A stretch of 64,000 nucleotides of DNA. Source: Myxococcus stipitatus (lineage in GTDB: Bacteria > Myxococcota > Myxococcia > Myxococcales > Myxococcaceae). Position numbers and translations under genes: made by a program. Shown here one piece after another: positions 52,293 through 60,005 of the stretch. The stretch spans positions 868,001 through 932,000 of the forward strand of contig NZ_JAKCFI010000001.1 in the NCBI RefSeq assembly GCF_021412625.1, in the 5' to 3' direction. Numbering within the stretch: position 1 is the stretch's first letter; the number at the start of each line of letters is the position of its first letter. The notes below the pieces were generated by a model. The model searched no databases. It saw only the letters and a list, made by a program, of their open reading frames with translations, and was not told the DNA's origin.

Positions 52293-53831
52293 ATGCGTTC
52301 GGGTCTGGCCTCGTGGGTGGCCTTCGCGAGCATGGTGTTGTTGGCGTGCTCATCGCCGGCTCCTGCCACGCTTGAGTTCGTGGATCAGTCTCCTGCCCGA
52401 CCGCGGCTGGGGGAAATCACCACGCTGCGCTTCCGCGCCGTGGACTCGCGTGGCATGGCGCAAGCCGGCACGCAGGTGAAGTTCTCGCTCCAGTCCGAGG
52501 TCCCGGGCGTGGAGCTGACGCCGACCGAGGGGTCGACCAACCCCGGCGACGGCATCGTCTCCGTCCAGGTGGTGGCCCGGGGTGGCCGCGTCGCCTCGGT
52601 CGTCGTGGTGGCCACGGCGGGCTCCGGCGCGGAGGCCAAGACGGCCATCTCCCCGGTCGTCAGCTTCGCGGGCACGGACTCGAGCGCCCGCCAGTTCACC
52701 TTCCAGTGTGGTTCGTTCTCCGGTGACGGCTCCGGCGCGCACCACGCCATCGGCGCCTGGGACGAGACGCGCAACCTCATCGCGGGCGTGAAGGTGAACT
52801 GCATCGCCCACGTGGCCGACCGCAACGGCGACGGCATCGAGGGCGCGCAGGTGTCCTTCCTCACGGAGGCCGGCACCATCGGGCCCACGTCGACCACCGT
52901 CACGGACGTGGTGGGCAACGCCACGGTCCTCTACAAGAGCTCGCTGCCGCTGCCGGAAGACGTGGAGCCGGGGGAGTTCACCTGGAACCCCATCAACGAC
53001 GCGACCCACACGGGCGAGTACATCGCGCCGCTGTGGATGCACCCCTTCCTGTGGGAGGTGAACCCGGTGATTGCCTACGGTGGCACGCCGCCGGACCCGT
53101 TCGTCACCCGCCCGGAGCCGCGCCGCAACGACCCGCTGCGCCCGGACAAGGTCAACAACCCGCGTGACAACCTGGTCACCCTCATCGCCGTCACCACGGG
53201 CGAGGAGGCCTTCTTCGACGACAACAACAACGGCCAGTGGGACGCGGGCGAGGTCTTCGAGGACCTGACCGAGCCCTTCGTCGACAGCAACGACAACGGC
53301 ACGTGGGATCCGCACGAGCGCTTCGTCGACGCCAACGGCGACGGCCGGTGGAACGGCAAGAACGGCCAGCACGACTCCTCCACCCTCATCTGGGTGCAGG
53401 AGCGCATCCTCTGGACCGGCTGGCCGCACGCCCGTGATCGCGCGGACACCATCCGTCAGCTCATCCCGGCCCCGCCCGCCACCAGCGTGGCCATCGCCCA
53501 CTTCGGCTCCGCGCGCGCGACCTTCCTCGTGTCCGACCCGTGGTTCAACCGCATCGCGCAGAACTCGAACGGCGACGGCTGCGAGAACGGCGTGGAGGGC
53601 CCGGTGAGCGCCAAGCCGTTCGCCTCCGGCATCGCCTTCACCTATCCGTCCTACAACGTGGAGTCGTACCTCATCGAGGACGCCCACGACGAGGCCTCCG
53701 AGAATCCGCCGCCTCCGTTCAGCCCGCCCGTCCCCTGGAAGGCGGATGCGACCTGCAAGTACACCGCCGCCCAGCTCGAGGGCCACCTGGTGTACTTCCC
53801 CGCGCCGACCGTGTCCGGCACCGTCGAGTGA
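52293..53831 (+). CDS. Lipoprotein with Ig-like domains and Asp/Asn-rich putative calcium loops
   Basis: A 512-aa protein. The signal ends in lipobox VLLAC (C19). The first 230 residues contain two Ig-like (invasin-type) segments (ITTLRFRAVDSRGMAQAG, GDGIVSVQVVA; VNCIAHVADRNGDGIEGAQV, TVTDVVGNATVLYKS). Residues about 307-360 hold three loops (DDNNNGQWDAGE, DSNDNGTWDPHE, DANGDGRWNGK) resembling dockerin or EF-hand calcium sites. The C-terminal region is unassigned. Ribosome site AAGGAG before the ATG. An adhesion or structural surface role is a reasonable guess. Confidence 0.82.
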   Translation: MRSGLASWVAFASMVLLACSSPAPATLEFVDQSPARPRLGEITTLRFRAVDSRGMAQAGTQVKFSLQSEVPGVELTPTEGSTNPGDGIVSVQVVARGGRVASVVVVATAGSGAEAKTAISPVVSFAGTDSSARQFTFQCGSFSGDGSGAHHAIGAWDETRNLIAGVKVNCIAHVADRNGDGIEGAQVSFLTEAGTIGPTSTTVTDVVGNATVLYKSSLPLPEDVEPGEFTWNPINDATHTGEYIAPLWMHPFLWEVNPVIAYGGTPPDPFVTRPEPRRNDPLRPDKVNNPRDNLVTLIAVTTGEEAFFDDNNNGQWDAGEVFEDLTEPFVDSNDNGTWDPHERFVDANGDGRWNGKNGQHDSSTLIWVQERILWTGWPHARDRADTIRQLIPAPPATSVAIAHFGSARATFLVSDPWFNRIAQNSNGDGCENGVEGPVSAKPFASGIAFTYPSYNVESYLIEDAHDEASENPPPPFSPPVPWKADATCKYTAAQLEGHLVYFPAPTVSGTVE

Positions 53832-53938
53832 CGGTGGGCTCGCGGGCTCCGGGGCGAAGTACCCATTGACCCCGGGAGCCCGCGTCCGTAGGGTCCACTG
53901 CGGCTGATTGGCGAATCAACCAGCCGCTGGAGGACGTC

Positions 53939-54655
53939 GTGGGCCAGAGCAAGACGGTGACGGAGAACGGCAGCCGCGAGAGCGAGCGCCGCCGGACCAT
54001 CCTGCGTGCGGCCATCGATGTGTTCGCCCGGAAGGGGTATCACGGGTGTCGCATCGCGGACGTGGCGAAGGAGGCGGGCGTCGCCTACGGCCTCGTCTAC
54101 CACTACTTCAAGAACAAGGACGAGTTGCTCGAGACGGTGTTCGACACCGGCTGGAGCGGCTTCGTCACGCGCGTGCGCGCGGTGGTGGAGGGCGAGGGGA
54201 AGCTCGCGCAGAAGGTGCGGGGCGTGGTGGATGTCGCCTTCGAGGCGTACCGGGTGGACCCGCGCGCGGTGAAGGTCCTCATCCTGGAGATTGCCCGCAG
54301 CCCCGCGGGCTCTCGAATCAACCGGCAGACGGCCTTCGTGGACGCCATCCGCCTGAGCTCGGCGCTGTTCGCCCAGGCGAAGGACGCCGGCGAGCTGCGC
54401 GCCGACCTGGATCCGCTCCTGGCCTCCGCGCTGCTGTTCGGCGCCATCGAGATGGGGCTGACGGCCTTCGTGACGGGGCTGGCGGACTCCCGGGACACCT
54501 CCGCGCTGGAGCGCGCCAAGGCGCAGATCGCCGACTCCTTCCTTCACGGCGTCCTGGCCGACGCGTCGCCAGGCGCGGAGGCAGACGCATGGACGCAGTC
54601 GGAGAAGCCGTCGGAGAAGTCCGCTACGAAGTCCAAGGCGCCCAAGCGCACCTGA
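53939..54655 (+). CDS. TetR-family transcriptional regulator
   Basis: A 238-aa repressor-type regulator. N-terminal HTH: RRTILRAAIDVFARKGYHGC, ADVAKEAGVAYGLVYHYFKN and KDELLETVF. The C-terminal ligand domain is helical, followed by a Lys/Ser-rich tail (WTQSEKPSEKSATKSKAPKR) encoded by the stretch that overlaps the next gene. The GTG at 53939 has GGAGGACGTC upstream. Pairing with an enoyl-CoA hydratase suggests an acyl-CoA-responsive regulator of fatty-acid metabolism, an inference from context. Confidence 0.92.
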   Translation: MGQSKTVTENGSRESERRRTILRAAIDVFARKGYHGCRIADVAKEAGVAYGLVYHYFKNKDELLETVFDTGWSGFVTRVRAVVEGEGKLAQKVRGVVDVAFEAYRVDPRAVKVLILEIARSPAGSRINRQTAFVDAIRLSSALFAQAKDAGELRADLDPLLASALLFGAIEMGLTAFVTGLADSRDTSALERAKAQIADSFLHGVLADASPGAEADAWTQSEKPSEKSATKSKAPKRT

Positions 54656-55386
54656 CCATCGACCGGCCCCGGGCGCGCAACGCCCTGTCGCCCGCGGTGG
54701 TGAAGGCGCTGATGGACGGCTTGGAGCGCGCGGACGCGGACCCCGCGGTGCGGGTGGTGGTGCTCACCGGCGCGGGCGAGAAGGTCTTCTGCGCCGGCGG
54801 TGACCTGGGACAGATGACGGGCGACGGGGGCTTCCTCTCCACGCACGAGGGGCGCCGCTCCTACGGGAAGCTGCTCGCCCGCTTCCAGGAGGCGCGCAAG
54901 CCCACCGTGGCCCGCGTCAACGGCCACGCGCTGGCGGGAGGCATGGGGCTGGTGCTCGCGTGCGACCTGGCGGTGATGGTGGAGGGCGCGGACCTGGGCA
55001 CGCCCGAAATCGACGTGGGGCTGTTCCCCATGATGATGATGGCGCTCTTGCAGCGGCACGTGGGCCGCAAGCGCGCGCTGGAGCTGGTGCTCACCGGCGA
55101 CCGGCTCCCGGCGCGCGAGGCGCTGGCGCTGGGCATCGTCAACCGGGTGGTGCCGGCGGCGGAGCTGGACGCGGCCGTGGCGGCGCTGGCGGGGAAGCTG
55201 GCCGGCAAGAGCCAGGCGGTGCTCGCGCTGGGGCGCCGCGCCTACTTCACCGCGGAGGACCTGCCGCTGCCCGCGGCGCTGGAGTTCCTCGCGTCGCAGC
55301 TGTCGCTCAACGTGCTCGCGGACGACGCGGGCGAGGGCGTCGCGGCCTTCATGGAGAAGCGCCCGCCCAGGTGGAACGACCGCTGA
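54589..55386 (+). CDS. Enoyl-CoA hydratase/isomerase family protein
   Basis: A 265-aa crotonase-fold enzyme: AHLTIDRPRARNALSPAVV, KVFCAGGDLGQMTG (oxyanion hole), VNGHALAGGMGLVLACDLAV, GTPEIDVGLFPMMM and ALELVLTGDRLPAREAL. The Glu of PEIDVG fits a catalytic acid; hydratase, isomerase or hydrolase activity cannot be separated by eye. The ATG at 54589 is the only suitable start and overlaps the tetR 3' end by 67 bases, an unusually long overlap. Confidence 0.88.
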   Translation: MDAVGEAVGEVRYEVQGAQAHLTIDRPRARNALSPAVVKALMDGLERADADPAVRVVVLTGAGEKVFCAGGDLGQMTGDGGFLSTHEGRRSYGKLLARFQEARKPTVARVNGHALAGGMGLVLACDLAVMVEGADLGTPEIDVGLFPMMMMALLQRHVGRKRALELVLTGDRLPAREALALGIVNRVVPAAELDAAVAALAGKLAGKSQAVLALGRRAYFTAEDLPLPAALEFLASQLSLNVLADDAGEGVAAFMEKRPPRWNDR

Positions 55387-55399
55387 GGCGTCGCGCCGC

Positions 55400-56392
55400 T
55401 CAGGGCGCCGCGAGGCCCGCGGAGTCTCCGCTGGCCACCGCGGGCGTGGAGGGCGGGAAGAAGTCGAGCTCGAGCAGCGTCTCGCCATCCACCCACATTC
55501 CATCCACCTTCACGCCCCAGTGGAGGTGGGGGCCGGTGACGCGGCCGGTGCTGCCGACCAGGCCCAGCCGCTCGCCCTGCTTCACCTTCGCGCCCTGCTT
55601 CACGAGGATGCGCGACAGGTGGAAGTACGACGTGTACAGCCCGCCGCCGTGGTGGACGATGACGGTGCGGCCCGCGGAGTAGTTGTCGCGCGCCATCACC
55701 ACCGTGCCGTCGTTGGCCGCGGACACCGGCGTGCCCGGGTCCCCGTCGATGTCCACGCCGAAGTGCTGGCTGGACAGCTTGCCGTTGAACGTGCGCTTGT
55801 CGCCGAAGGGCGCGGTGATGCGGTCCTGCCGGGGCCAGGCGAAGTTGCGCGAGAACAGCGGCGCGGTGAAGGGCTGGGCGAAGGCCACCGCGAAGGCCTT
55901 CCGGTCCGCGGCCATGCGCGCCTTCACCGACGCGGGCGGCTCGACGTACTTGCCGGAGACCTTCAGCTCGCGCGACGGATAGCCCGGCTCCACGACGTCC
56001 AGGTTCCCCGACAGCACCACGGGGACCTCGCCGGCGGTCCTCGTCGCGGCCACCGTCACGGAGGCGGGCCCCACCGGCATCTCCACCGGCAGGCCCGTCA
56101 GCGCGATGAACCCCTCGCCCCACGGGAAGAAGCGCAGGGGCCTGCCCGCGAGCGTGCCCTGCGGCAGCTCGGCCACGCCCCGCACCTCGACGAGCAGCGG
56201 GTCGCCGGGCCGCGCCGCGCCGGGCCGCAGGGTGAGGAGCGGGCGGCCCGCCGTCATCAGGGGGGCCTGCGCCGCGGGGGCGGGGACGGCCGGAGACGTG
56301 TCGATGGCCTGGGCCTCCGCACCGGCGGCGAGCAGCGCGAGCACGAGACAGGTCGGGGCGGAATACTTCCGGCGGGCGAGGGGCGCGGGCAT
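55400..56392 (-). CDS. M23-family (LytM-like) peptidase, exported
   Basis: A 330-aa envelope protein. It has a signal peptide (RRKYSAPTCLVLALLAAGAEAQ), an Ig/beta-type region (residues 45-160, LTLRPGAARPGDPLLVEVRG), and a C-terminal M23 domain: FGDKRTFNGKLSSQHFGVDI (His and Asp zinc ligands), VMARDNYSAGRTVIVHHGGG and GRVTGPHLHWGVKVDG (HxH). All four catalytic positions appear present, so it is probably an active peptidoglycan endopeptidase. The ATG at 56392 opens the signal peptide; the open frame above it is not conserved-looking. It is convergent with the enoyl-CoA hydratase gene. Confidence 0.88.
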   Translation of the reverse strand: MPAPLARRKYSAPTCLVLALLAAGAEAQAIDTSPAVPAPAAQAPLMTAGRPLLTLRPGAARPGDPLLVEVRGVAELPQGTLAGRPLRFFPWGEGFIALTGLPVEMPVGPASVTVAATRTAGEVPVVLSGNLDVVEPGYPSRELKVSGKYVEPPASVKARMAADRKAFAVAFAQPFTAPLFSRNFAWPRQDRITAPFGDKRTFNGKLSSQHFGVDIDGDPGTPVSAANDGTVVMARDNYSAGRTVIVHHGGGLYTSYFHLSRILVKQGAKVKQGERLGLVGSTGRVTGPHLHWGVKVDGMWVDGETLLELDFFPPSTPAVASGDSAGLAAP

Positions 56393-56698
56393 GGGCGCTT
56401 CTTTACACCACGATTTCCGCTCCTCTTCCCAGAGTGAGGATTCAGGCTCGCCGCACGGCTGCCCCGCTGCCCCGAAGCGCATGGCGGGCCGCACGCTTGC
56501 GCCGCACCCTCGCCCGCACGGCGAGAGAGCGGCGCGGGCCTGACATTGTCGGCACTTGCACCCACCCACGAGGCGGCAACCCGCCCGTCGGCTCGTGGAG
56601 CGGGCGGGCGGGCCTTGCCTTTGACGTCAAGGCGTACCGGCCGGCGCTGGTGCTCCCTAGCTTCTGTGCGGACCCGATGACCCAAGGGAGATTCGCGG
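56393..56698. other. 306-bp divergent intergenic region
   Basis: No gene is supported here. It separates the M23 gene (minus) from the gene at 56699 (plus) and must hold both promoters, but I could not find a convincing -35/-10 pair. It contains the 10-bp perfect palindrome TTGACGTCAA at 56621-56630, 68 bases before the plus-strand start. Confidence 0.6.
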
Positions 56699-57238
56699 AT
56701 GCCTCGTCCCTACAGCTTCGACCATTTCCAGGTGCCGAAGACGCTGCCGCAGAGCCGGAGCATGCGCCGCCGGGACAAGGAGCACCTCGCCAGGTCCCGT
56801 TCGCAGCCGGAGGCGCTGGCCGCCCGCGAGGAGGGCATCCGCTACGGCAAGCCCTTCGCGGAGACGGAGGAGTACTACCACGCGCGGCAGATGGAGGCGG
56901 AGCTCGAGGAGCTCGCGCGCCCGGAGCCGGACCGGAAGTTCTCGCATGGCGCGTCCGCGGACGCGGCGCGGCGCTCCTCGCGCAAGGCGGACAAGGTGGA
57001 GCGGCGCGCCCACGCGGCGCCGGTCATCGGGGGCACGTCGCCCATTGGCGCGCTGCCCCCCACGCGCGAGCAGCCGCCGCGCGGCAGGTTGCCGGACCTC
57101 ATCGACGAGGCGGGGCGTCAGCTCCAGACGCTGCGGGGGGGCCTGGGGGACGCGGCGAGGGCGGTGGCCCGGCTGGCGTCGCTGCCCTTCGAAGTGGTGC
57201 GCCTGGCGGCGCGGCGCTTCAACCCGCTTCACGGCTGA
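56699..57238 (+). CDS. Hypothetical basic protein (179 aa)
   Basis: I do not recognise a family. The N-terminus (MPRPYSFDHFQVP) is followed by a charged helical stretch rich in Arg, Glu and Lys (residues 15-100), a Pro/Gly-rich linker, and a C-terminal amphipathic helix (PDLIDEAGRQLQTLRGGLG then ARAVARLASLPFEVVRLAAR). No signal peptide or clear TM. Ribosome site AAGGGAG. It ends 7 bp before the next gene, so the two are probably co-transcribed. Confidence 0.7.
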   Translation: MPRPYSFDHFQVPKTLPQSRSMRRRDKEHLARSRSQPEALAAREEGIRYGKPFAETEEYYHARQMEAELEELARPEPDRKFSHGASADAARRSSRKADKVERRAHAAPVIGGTSPIGALPPTREQPPRGRLPDLIDEAGRQLQTLRGGLGDAARAVARLASLPFEVVRLAARRFNPLHG

Positions 57239-57245
57239 GCGCCTC

Positions 57246-58010
57246 GTGGAGCTGACACTCGTCTCGTACAACATCCACAGTGGCATCGGGACGGATGGAC
57301 GGTTCGACCTGGAGCGCGTGGGCGGGGTGCTGCGCGAGGTGGGCGCGGACATCGTCGCCCTCCAGGAGGTGGGGGACTTCCGCGGGCGCACCTCGCGGGA
57401 GGACCAGCCCGAGTACCTGGCCCACCGGCTCGGCATGCACATGGCCTTCGGCCCCAACGTCGTGCGCGACGGGCGCCGGTACGGCAACGCCATCCTCACG
57501 CGCCTGCCCATCGTCCACTCGAAGAACTACGACCTGAGCGTGGGCCGGCGCGAGCCCCGGGGCGCGCTGCGGTGCGACCTCGACCTGGGGGACGGCCAGC
57601 AGCTCCACGTCTTCTCGCTCCACCTGGGGCTGCGCGTGTCGGAGCGGCGGCGTCAGGAGGCCCTCCTGCTCGGGTCGGACATCCTCCGGGACGCCGTGCG
57701 CAAGGACCCCGCCGTGGTGTGCGGGGACTTCAACTACTGGGGGAATGGGGCGGTGCCCTCCCTGGTGCGCAAGGCCATCCACGACGCCGCGCTGGCGCTG
57801 CACTCGCCCGCGCGGACCTACCCCACGCGCCTGCCGCTCTTGCGGTTGGATCGCATCTACGTGGACTCCGGCGTCCGCCCGCTCGCGATTTTTCCGCACC
57901 GCACGCGGCTCAGCCGGGTGGCCTCGGACCACCTGCCCCTGGTGCTGCGCTTCGAGGCGCCCATCGCCGTCGCGCCGTCCCGCTCTGCGCCGGTGCAGCT
58001 CATCGGCTAG
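57246..58010 (+). CDS. Endonuclease/exonuclease/phosphatase-family protein
   Basis: A 254-aa enzyme of the DNase I-like fold. LVSYNIHSGIGTDGRFDLER, ADIVALQEVGDF (metal Glu), NAILTRLPI, FSLHLGLRVSERRRQ, VVCGDFNYW (catalytic Asp/Asn), LDRIYVDSGV and RVASDHLPLVLRF (Asp-His) cover the family motifs. No signal peptide, so it should be cytosolic; DNA, sugar or lipid phosphates are all possible substrates. The GTG at 57246 gives the conserved start. Confidence 0.88.
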   Translation: MELTLVSYNIHSGIGTDGRFDLERVGGVLREVGADIVALQEVGDFRGRTSREDQPEYLAHRLGMHMAFGPNVVRDGRRYGNAILTRLPIVHSKNYDLSVGRREPRGALRCDLDLGDGQQLHVFSLHLGLRVSERRRQEALLLGSDILRDAVRKDPAVVCGDFNYWGNGAVPSLVRKAIHDAALALHSPARTYPTRLPLLRLDRIYVDSGVRPLAIFPHRTRLSRVASDHLPLVLRFEAPIAVAPSRSAPVQLIG

Positions 58011-58068
58011 CCTGGGGATACCGGCGGGCGCGTTGAATGGCCGACGCTTGCGGCCGCCGGACAGAAGT

Positions 58069-58111
58069 TCCGGGACGGGAGGTTGTCCCGGAGGACAGGG
58101 GTGCCTAGGTT
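58069..58111 (+). promoter_or_regulatory. Promoter with operator-like palindrome for the small membrane-protein cluster
   Basis: TTGTCC (58083-58088), 17 bases, TAGGTT (58106-58111), 42 bases before the ATG at 58154. A perfect inverted repeat TCCGGGAC, 8 bases, GTCCCGGA (58069-58092) covers the -35, a position where a bound repressor would block RNA polymerase. It could instead be a terminator hairpin of the upstream gene, though no T-tract follows. Confidence 0.52.
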
Positions 58112-58153
58112 GGCGCCACTTCTGTGAGGACGTGAGCGCTGGCCGGAGAAGGC

Positions 58154-58615
58154 ATGCACGTGGGGAGCGAACAGACGGAGCGCGGAATCGCCGCGCTCGT
58201 CGGCCGCATGGCGGACAGCTTCAGCCGTCTGGTGACGCAGCACCTCCAGCTGGCGCGCCTGGAGCTCACGGAGGACGTGAAGTCCATGGGCATGAACGTG
58301 GCGATGATCGCCGCCTTCGTGCCCTTCATCCTGGTGGGCTACGCCTTCGTCTGCGGGGCCCTGGCGGCGGTGTTGTCCCAGTGGCTGGGGTGGGCCGGCG
58401 CGCTCGGCGCGGTGGGCCTGCTCAACCTGGTGGGCGGCGGCGGCGGCATCGGGTGGGCGCTGTACCGGCTGAAGGCGCGCCGGATGATGGACGACACGAC
58501 GGACGAGCTGTCCCGTAGCATGGCCGCGCTGACGTCGGCCGCGCCGGCGCCGGCCGGCAACACGCTCCAGGGAGCGGAGCGGCCTCTGTTCAAGGAGTCC
58601 CCGAATGGGCGGTAG
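58154..58615 (+). CDS. Phage-holin-like (DUF1469-type) membrane protein
   Basis: A 153-aa inner-membrane protein. An N-terminal amphipathic segment (ALVGRMADSFSRLVTQHLQL then ARLELTEDVKSMGMN) precedes two hydrophobic helices (MIAAFVPFILVGYAFVCGAL; ALGAVGLLNLVGGGGGIGWA) and a charged C-terminal tail. This matches Phage_holin_3_6/DUF1469 proteins, which in chromosomes are usually not phage holins. GGAGAAGGC ribosome site. It overlaps the next gene by 11 bases and heads a run of five small genes. Confidence 0.82.
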   Translation: MHVGSEQTERGIAALVGRMADSFSRLVTQHLQLARLELTEDVKSMGMNVAMIAAFVPFILVGYAFVCGALAAVLSQWLGWAGALGAVGLLNLVGGGGGIGWALYRLKARRMMDDTTDELSRSMAALTSAAPAPAGNTLQGAERPLFKESPNGR

Positions 58616-58826
58616 CAATGGACACCCCAAGCCCGTCGCGCCTCGCACCAGCGCGATGCTGCGCGCGGACATCGAGCGCACGCGGGCGGAGCTGGCCACG
58701 TCGGTGAGCGCGCTGCGCGAGGAGGTCGCGGTGGCGGCGGACTGGCGCGAGTGGGTGCGCCGCCATCCCTATGCCTGCGTGGGCGCGGCGCTCGCCGTGG
58801 GCTTCCTGCTGGGCTCGCGGCGCTGA
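58605..58826 (+). CDS. DUF3618-type small membrane-anchored protein (73 aa)
   Basis: LRADIERTRAELATSVSAL is the DUF3618 signature (IERTR..L..TV..L), followed by a single C-terminal membrane helix (YACVGAALAVGFLLGSRR). AAGGAG lies before the ATG inside the upstream coding end. Proteins of this type normally sit beside DUF1469 genes, as here. A role in envelope stress or membrane curvature is suggested by context only. Confidence 0.82.
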   Translation: MGGSNGHPKPVAPRTSAMLRADIERTRAELATSVSALREEVAVAADWREWVRRHPYACVGAALAVGFLLGSRR

Positions 58827-58881
58827 GCGCGCGGCCCGGACGTTTTTCTTCCCAACGCATCGACCGAAGGAGACGCATTTC

Positions 58882-59082
58882 ATGGACGTCAACGCGCAGC
58901 AGATGGCCGACCGGGCCCGGCAGTTCCAGGACCGCGTCGTGCCGCAGATCGACGAGGCCCGGCAGAACCTGGTCGACATGAACAACCGCGTGGTGAGCTT
59001 CATCCGCGCCAACCCCGGCACCTGCCTGTTGGGCGCGGTGGCGGTGGGCTTCCTCATCGGCCGCATTGCGTCGCGCCGCTAG
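58882..59082 (+). CDS. Small membrane-anchored protein (66 aa), ElaB/DUF883-like layout
   Basis: MDVNAQQMADRARQFQDRV followed by a helical stretch and a C-terminal membrane helix (PGTCLLGAVAVGFLIGRIAS, then RR). The layout, amphipathic helix plus a C-terminal GxxxGF-type anchor, is that of the inner-membrane, ribosome-associated ElaB/YqjD group, but sequence identity is not evident by eye. GAAGGAGACGCATTTC ribosome site. The anchor resembles that of the preceding DUF3618 protein. Confidence 0.75.
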   Translation: MDVNAQQMADRARQFQDRVVPQIDEARQNLVDMNNRVVSFIRANPGTCLLGAVAVGFLIGRIASRR

Positions 59083-59097
59083 CGACAGAGGGCACTC

Positions 59098-59553
59098 ATG
59101 GCGAACTATCCAGGGGCTTCAGGTGATGGCAACTCCCCGGGCCGGGAGCGCGGCTCGGACGCGGGCTTCGGCCAGCGGGTGGACCAGATCGGCTCGGAGG
59201 CGCAGCAGCTGTTCAGCGACGCGCGGGGCGCGGTGGAGGACCTGGGGCAGACCCTGGACCTGCGCGGCCGCGTCGAGCGCAATCCCTACGGGATGATGGT
59301 GGCCGCGCTGGGCGTGGGCTACGTGCTGGGCGGGGGCCTCTTCACCCCGTTGACGGCGCGCATCCTCCGGCTGGGCGTGCGGCTGGCCGCGCTGCCGTTC
59401 GTCAAGGACGAGCTGCTCGGCATGGCCGAGACGGCCTTCCAGGGCTATCAGGCGGGCCGCTCGGGCTTCGCGCCGTCGCCGTCCCCGGCTCGCGAGGGCT
59501 CCGCGGCGGCGGACGCCAACGCCGCGGGCACGCCGCGTCCGCCGTCCTACTGA
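59098..59553 (+). CDS. Small membrane protein of unknown function (151 aa)
   Basis: A Gly-rich polar N-terminus, a helical region (VDQIGSEAQQLFSDARGAVE) and a hydrophobic segment (PYGMMVAALGVGYVLGGGLF followed by LTARILRLGVRLAALPFV), then a Pro/Ala-rich disordered tail. The membrane part again carries a GVGYVLGGG motif like its neighbours (AVGFLLGSR, AVGFLIGR). Only 15 bp separate it from the preceding gene, so operon membership is likely. Confidence 0.75.
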   Translation: MANYPGASGDGNSPGRERGSDAGFGQRVDQIGSEAQQLFSDARGAVEDLGQTLDLRGRVERNPYGMMVAALGVGYVLGGGLFTPLTARILRLGVRLAALPFVKDELLGMAETAFQGYQAGRSGFAPSPSPAREGSAAADANAAGTPRPPSY

Positions 59554-59609
59554 GCCGCTCGCCTCATCCTCCTTCCCCAACCCCAACCCCGTCACCTCCG
59601 GAGCCTTCG

Positions 59610-59897
59610 ATGAACCTCAACTCCCTCAAGAAGATGGACAAGGACGACCTGCTCAACCTCATCGGCCTGGAGACGCGTCGCAGCACGGCCGAGGACGTGG
59701 TGCCCCTGCTGGGCGCGTTCGCCGCTGGCCTGCTCGTGGGCGCCGGCCTGGGCCTGCTGCTCGCGCCCAAGCCGGGCAACCAGCTTCGCGACGACCTGCG
59801 GCAGAAGCTGCAGAGCGGCCAGGACTACCTCGCCAACACGCTGCAGCGCGGGGAGGGCGCGCAGTCGCAGGGCGCCTCCTCGTCGCGCACGACCTGA
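59610..59897 (+). CDS. YtxH-like small membrane protein (95 aa)
   Basis: A helical N-terminus (LKKMDKDDLLNLIGLETRRS) is followed by a membrane helix with the YtxH-type glycine pattern (FAAGLLVGAGLGLLLAPKPG) and the LRDDLRQKLQ segment after APKPG that typifies YtxH proteins, general-stress proteins in Bacillus. A Ser/Gln-rich tail ends it. It closes the five-gene run of small membrane proteins. Confidence 0.8.
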   Translation: MNLNSLKKMDKDDLLNLIGLETRRSTAEDVVPLLGAFAAGLLVGAGLGLLLAPKPGNQLRDDLRQKLQSGQDYLANTLQRGEGAQSQGASSSRTT

Positions 59898-60005
59898 GCG
59901 CCGCGCGTCGGCGCGGACCAGGACTTTCCGGGCCTCCATCCACGCCCCACTCGGGCGTCGGGTGGGGGCCCGCGTGTTCTCCGGGCGGGTGTAGACTCGG
60001 CCGCC

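Noticed and set aside
58154-58615. Possible prophage remnant because of the holin-like protein
   Set aside because: No endolysin, integrase or structural gene nearby. Chromosomal DUF1469 proteins commonly sit beside DUF3618 genes, as here.
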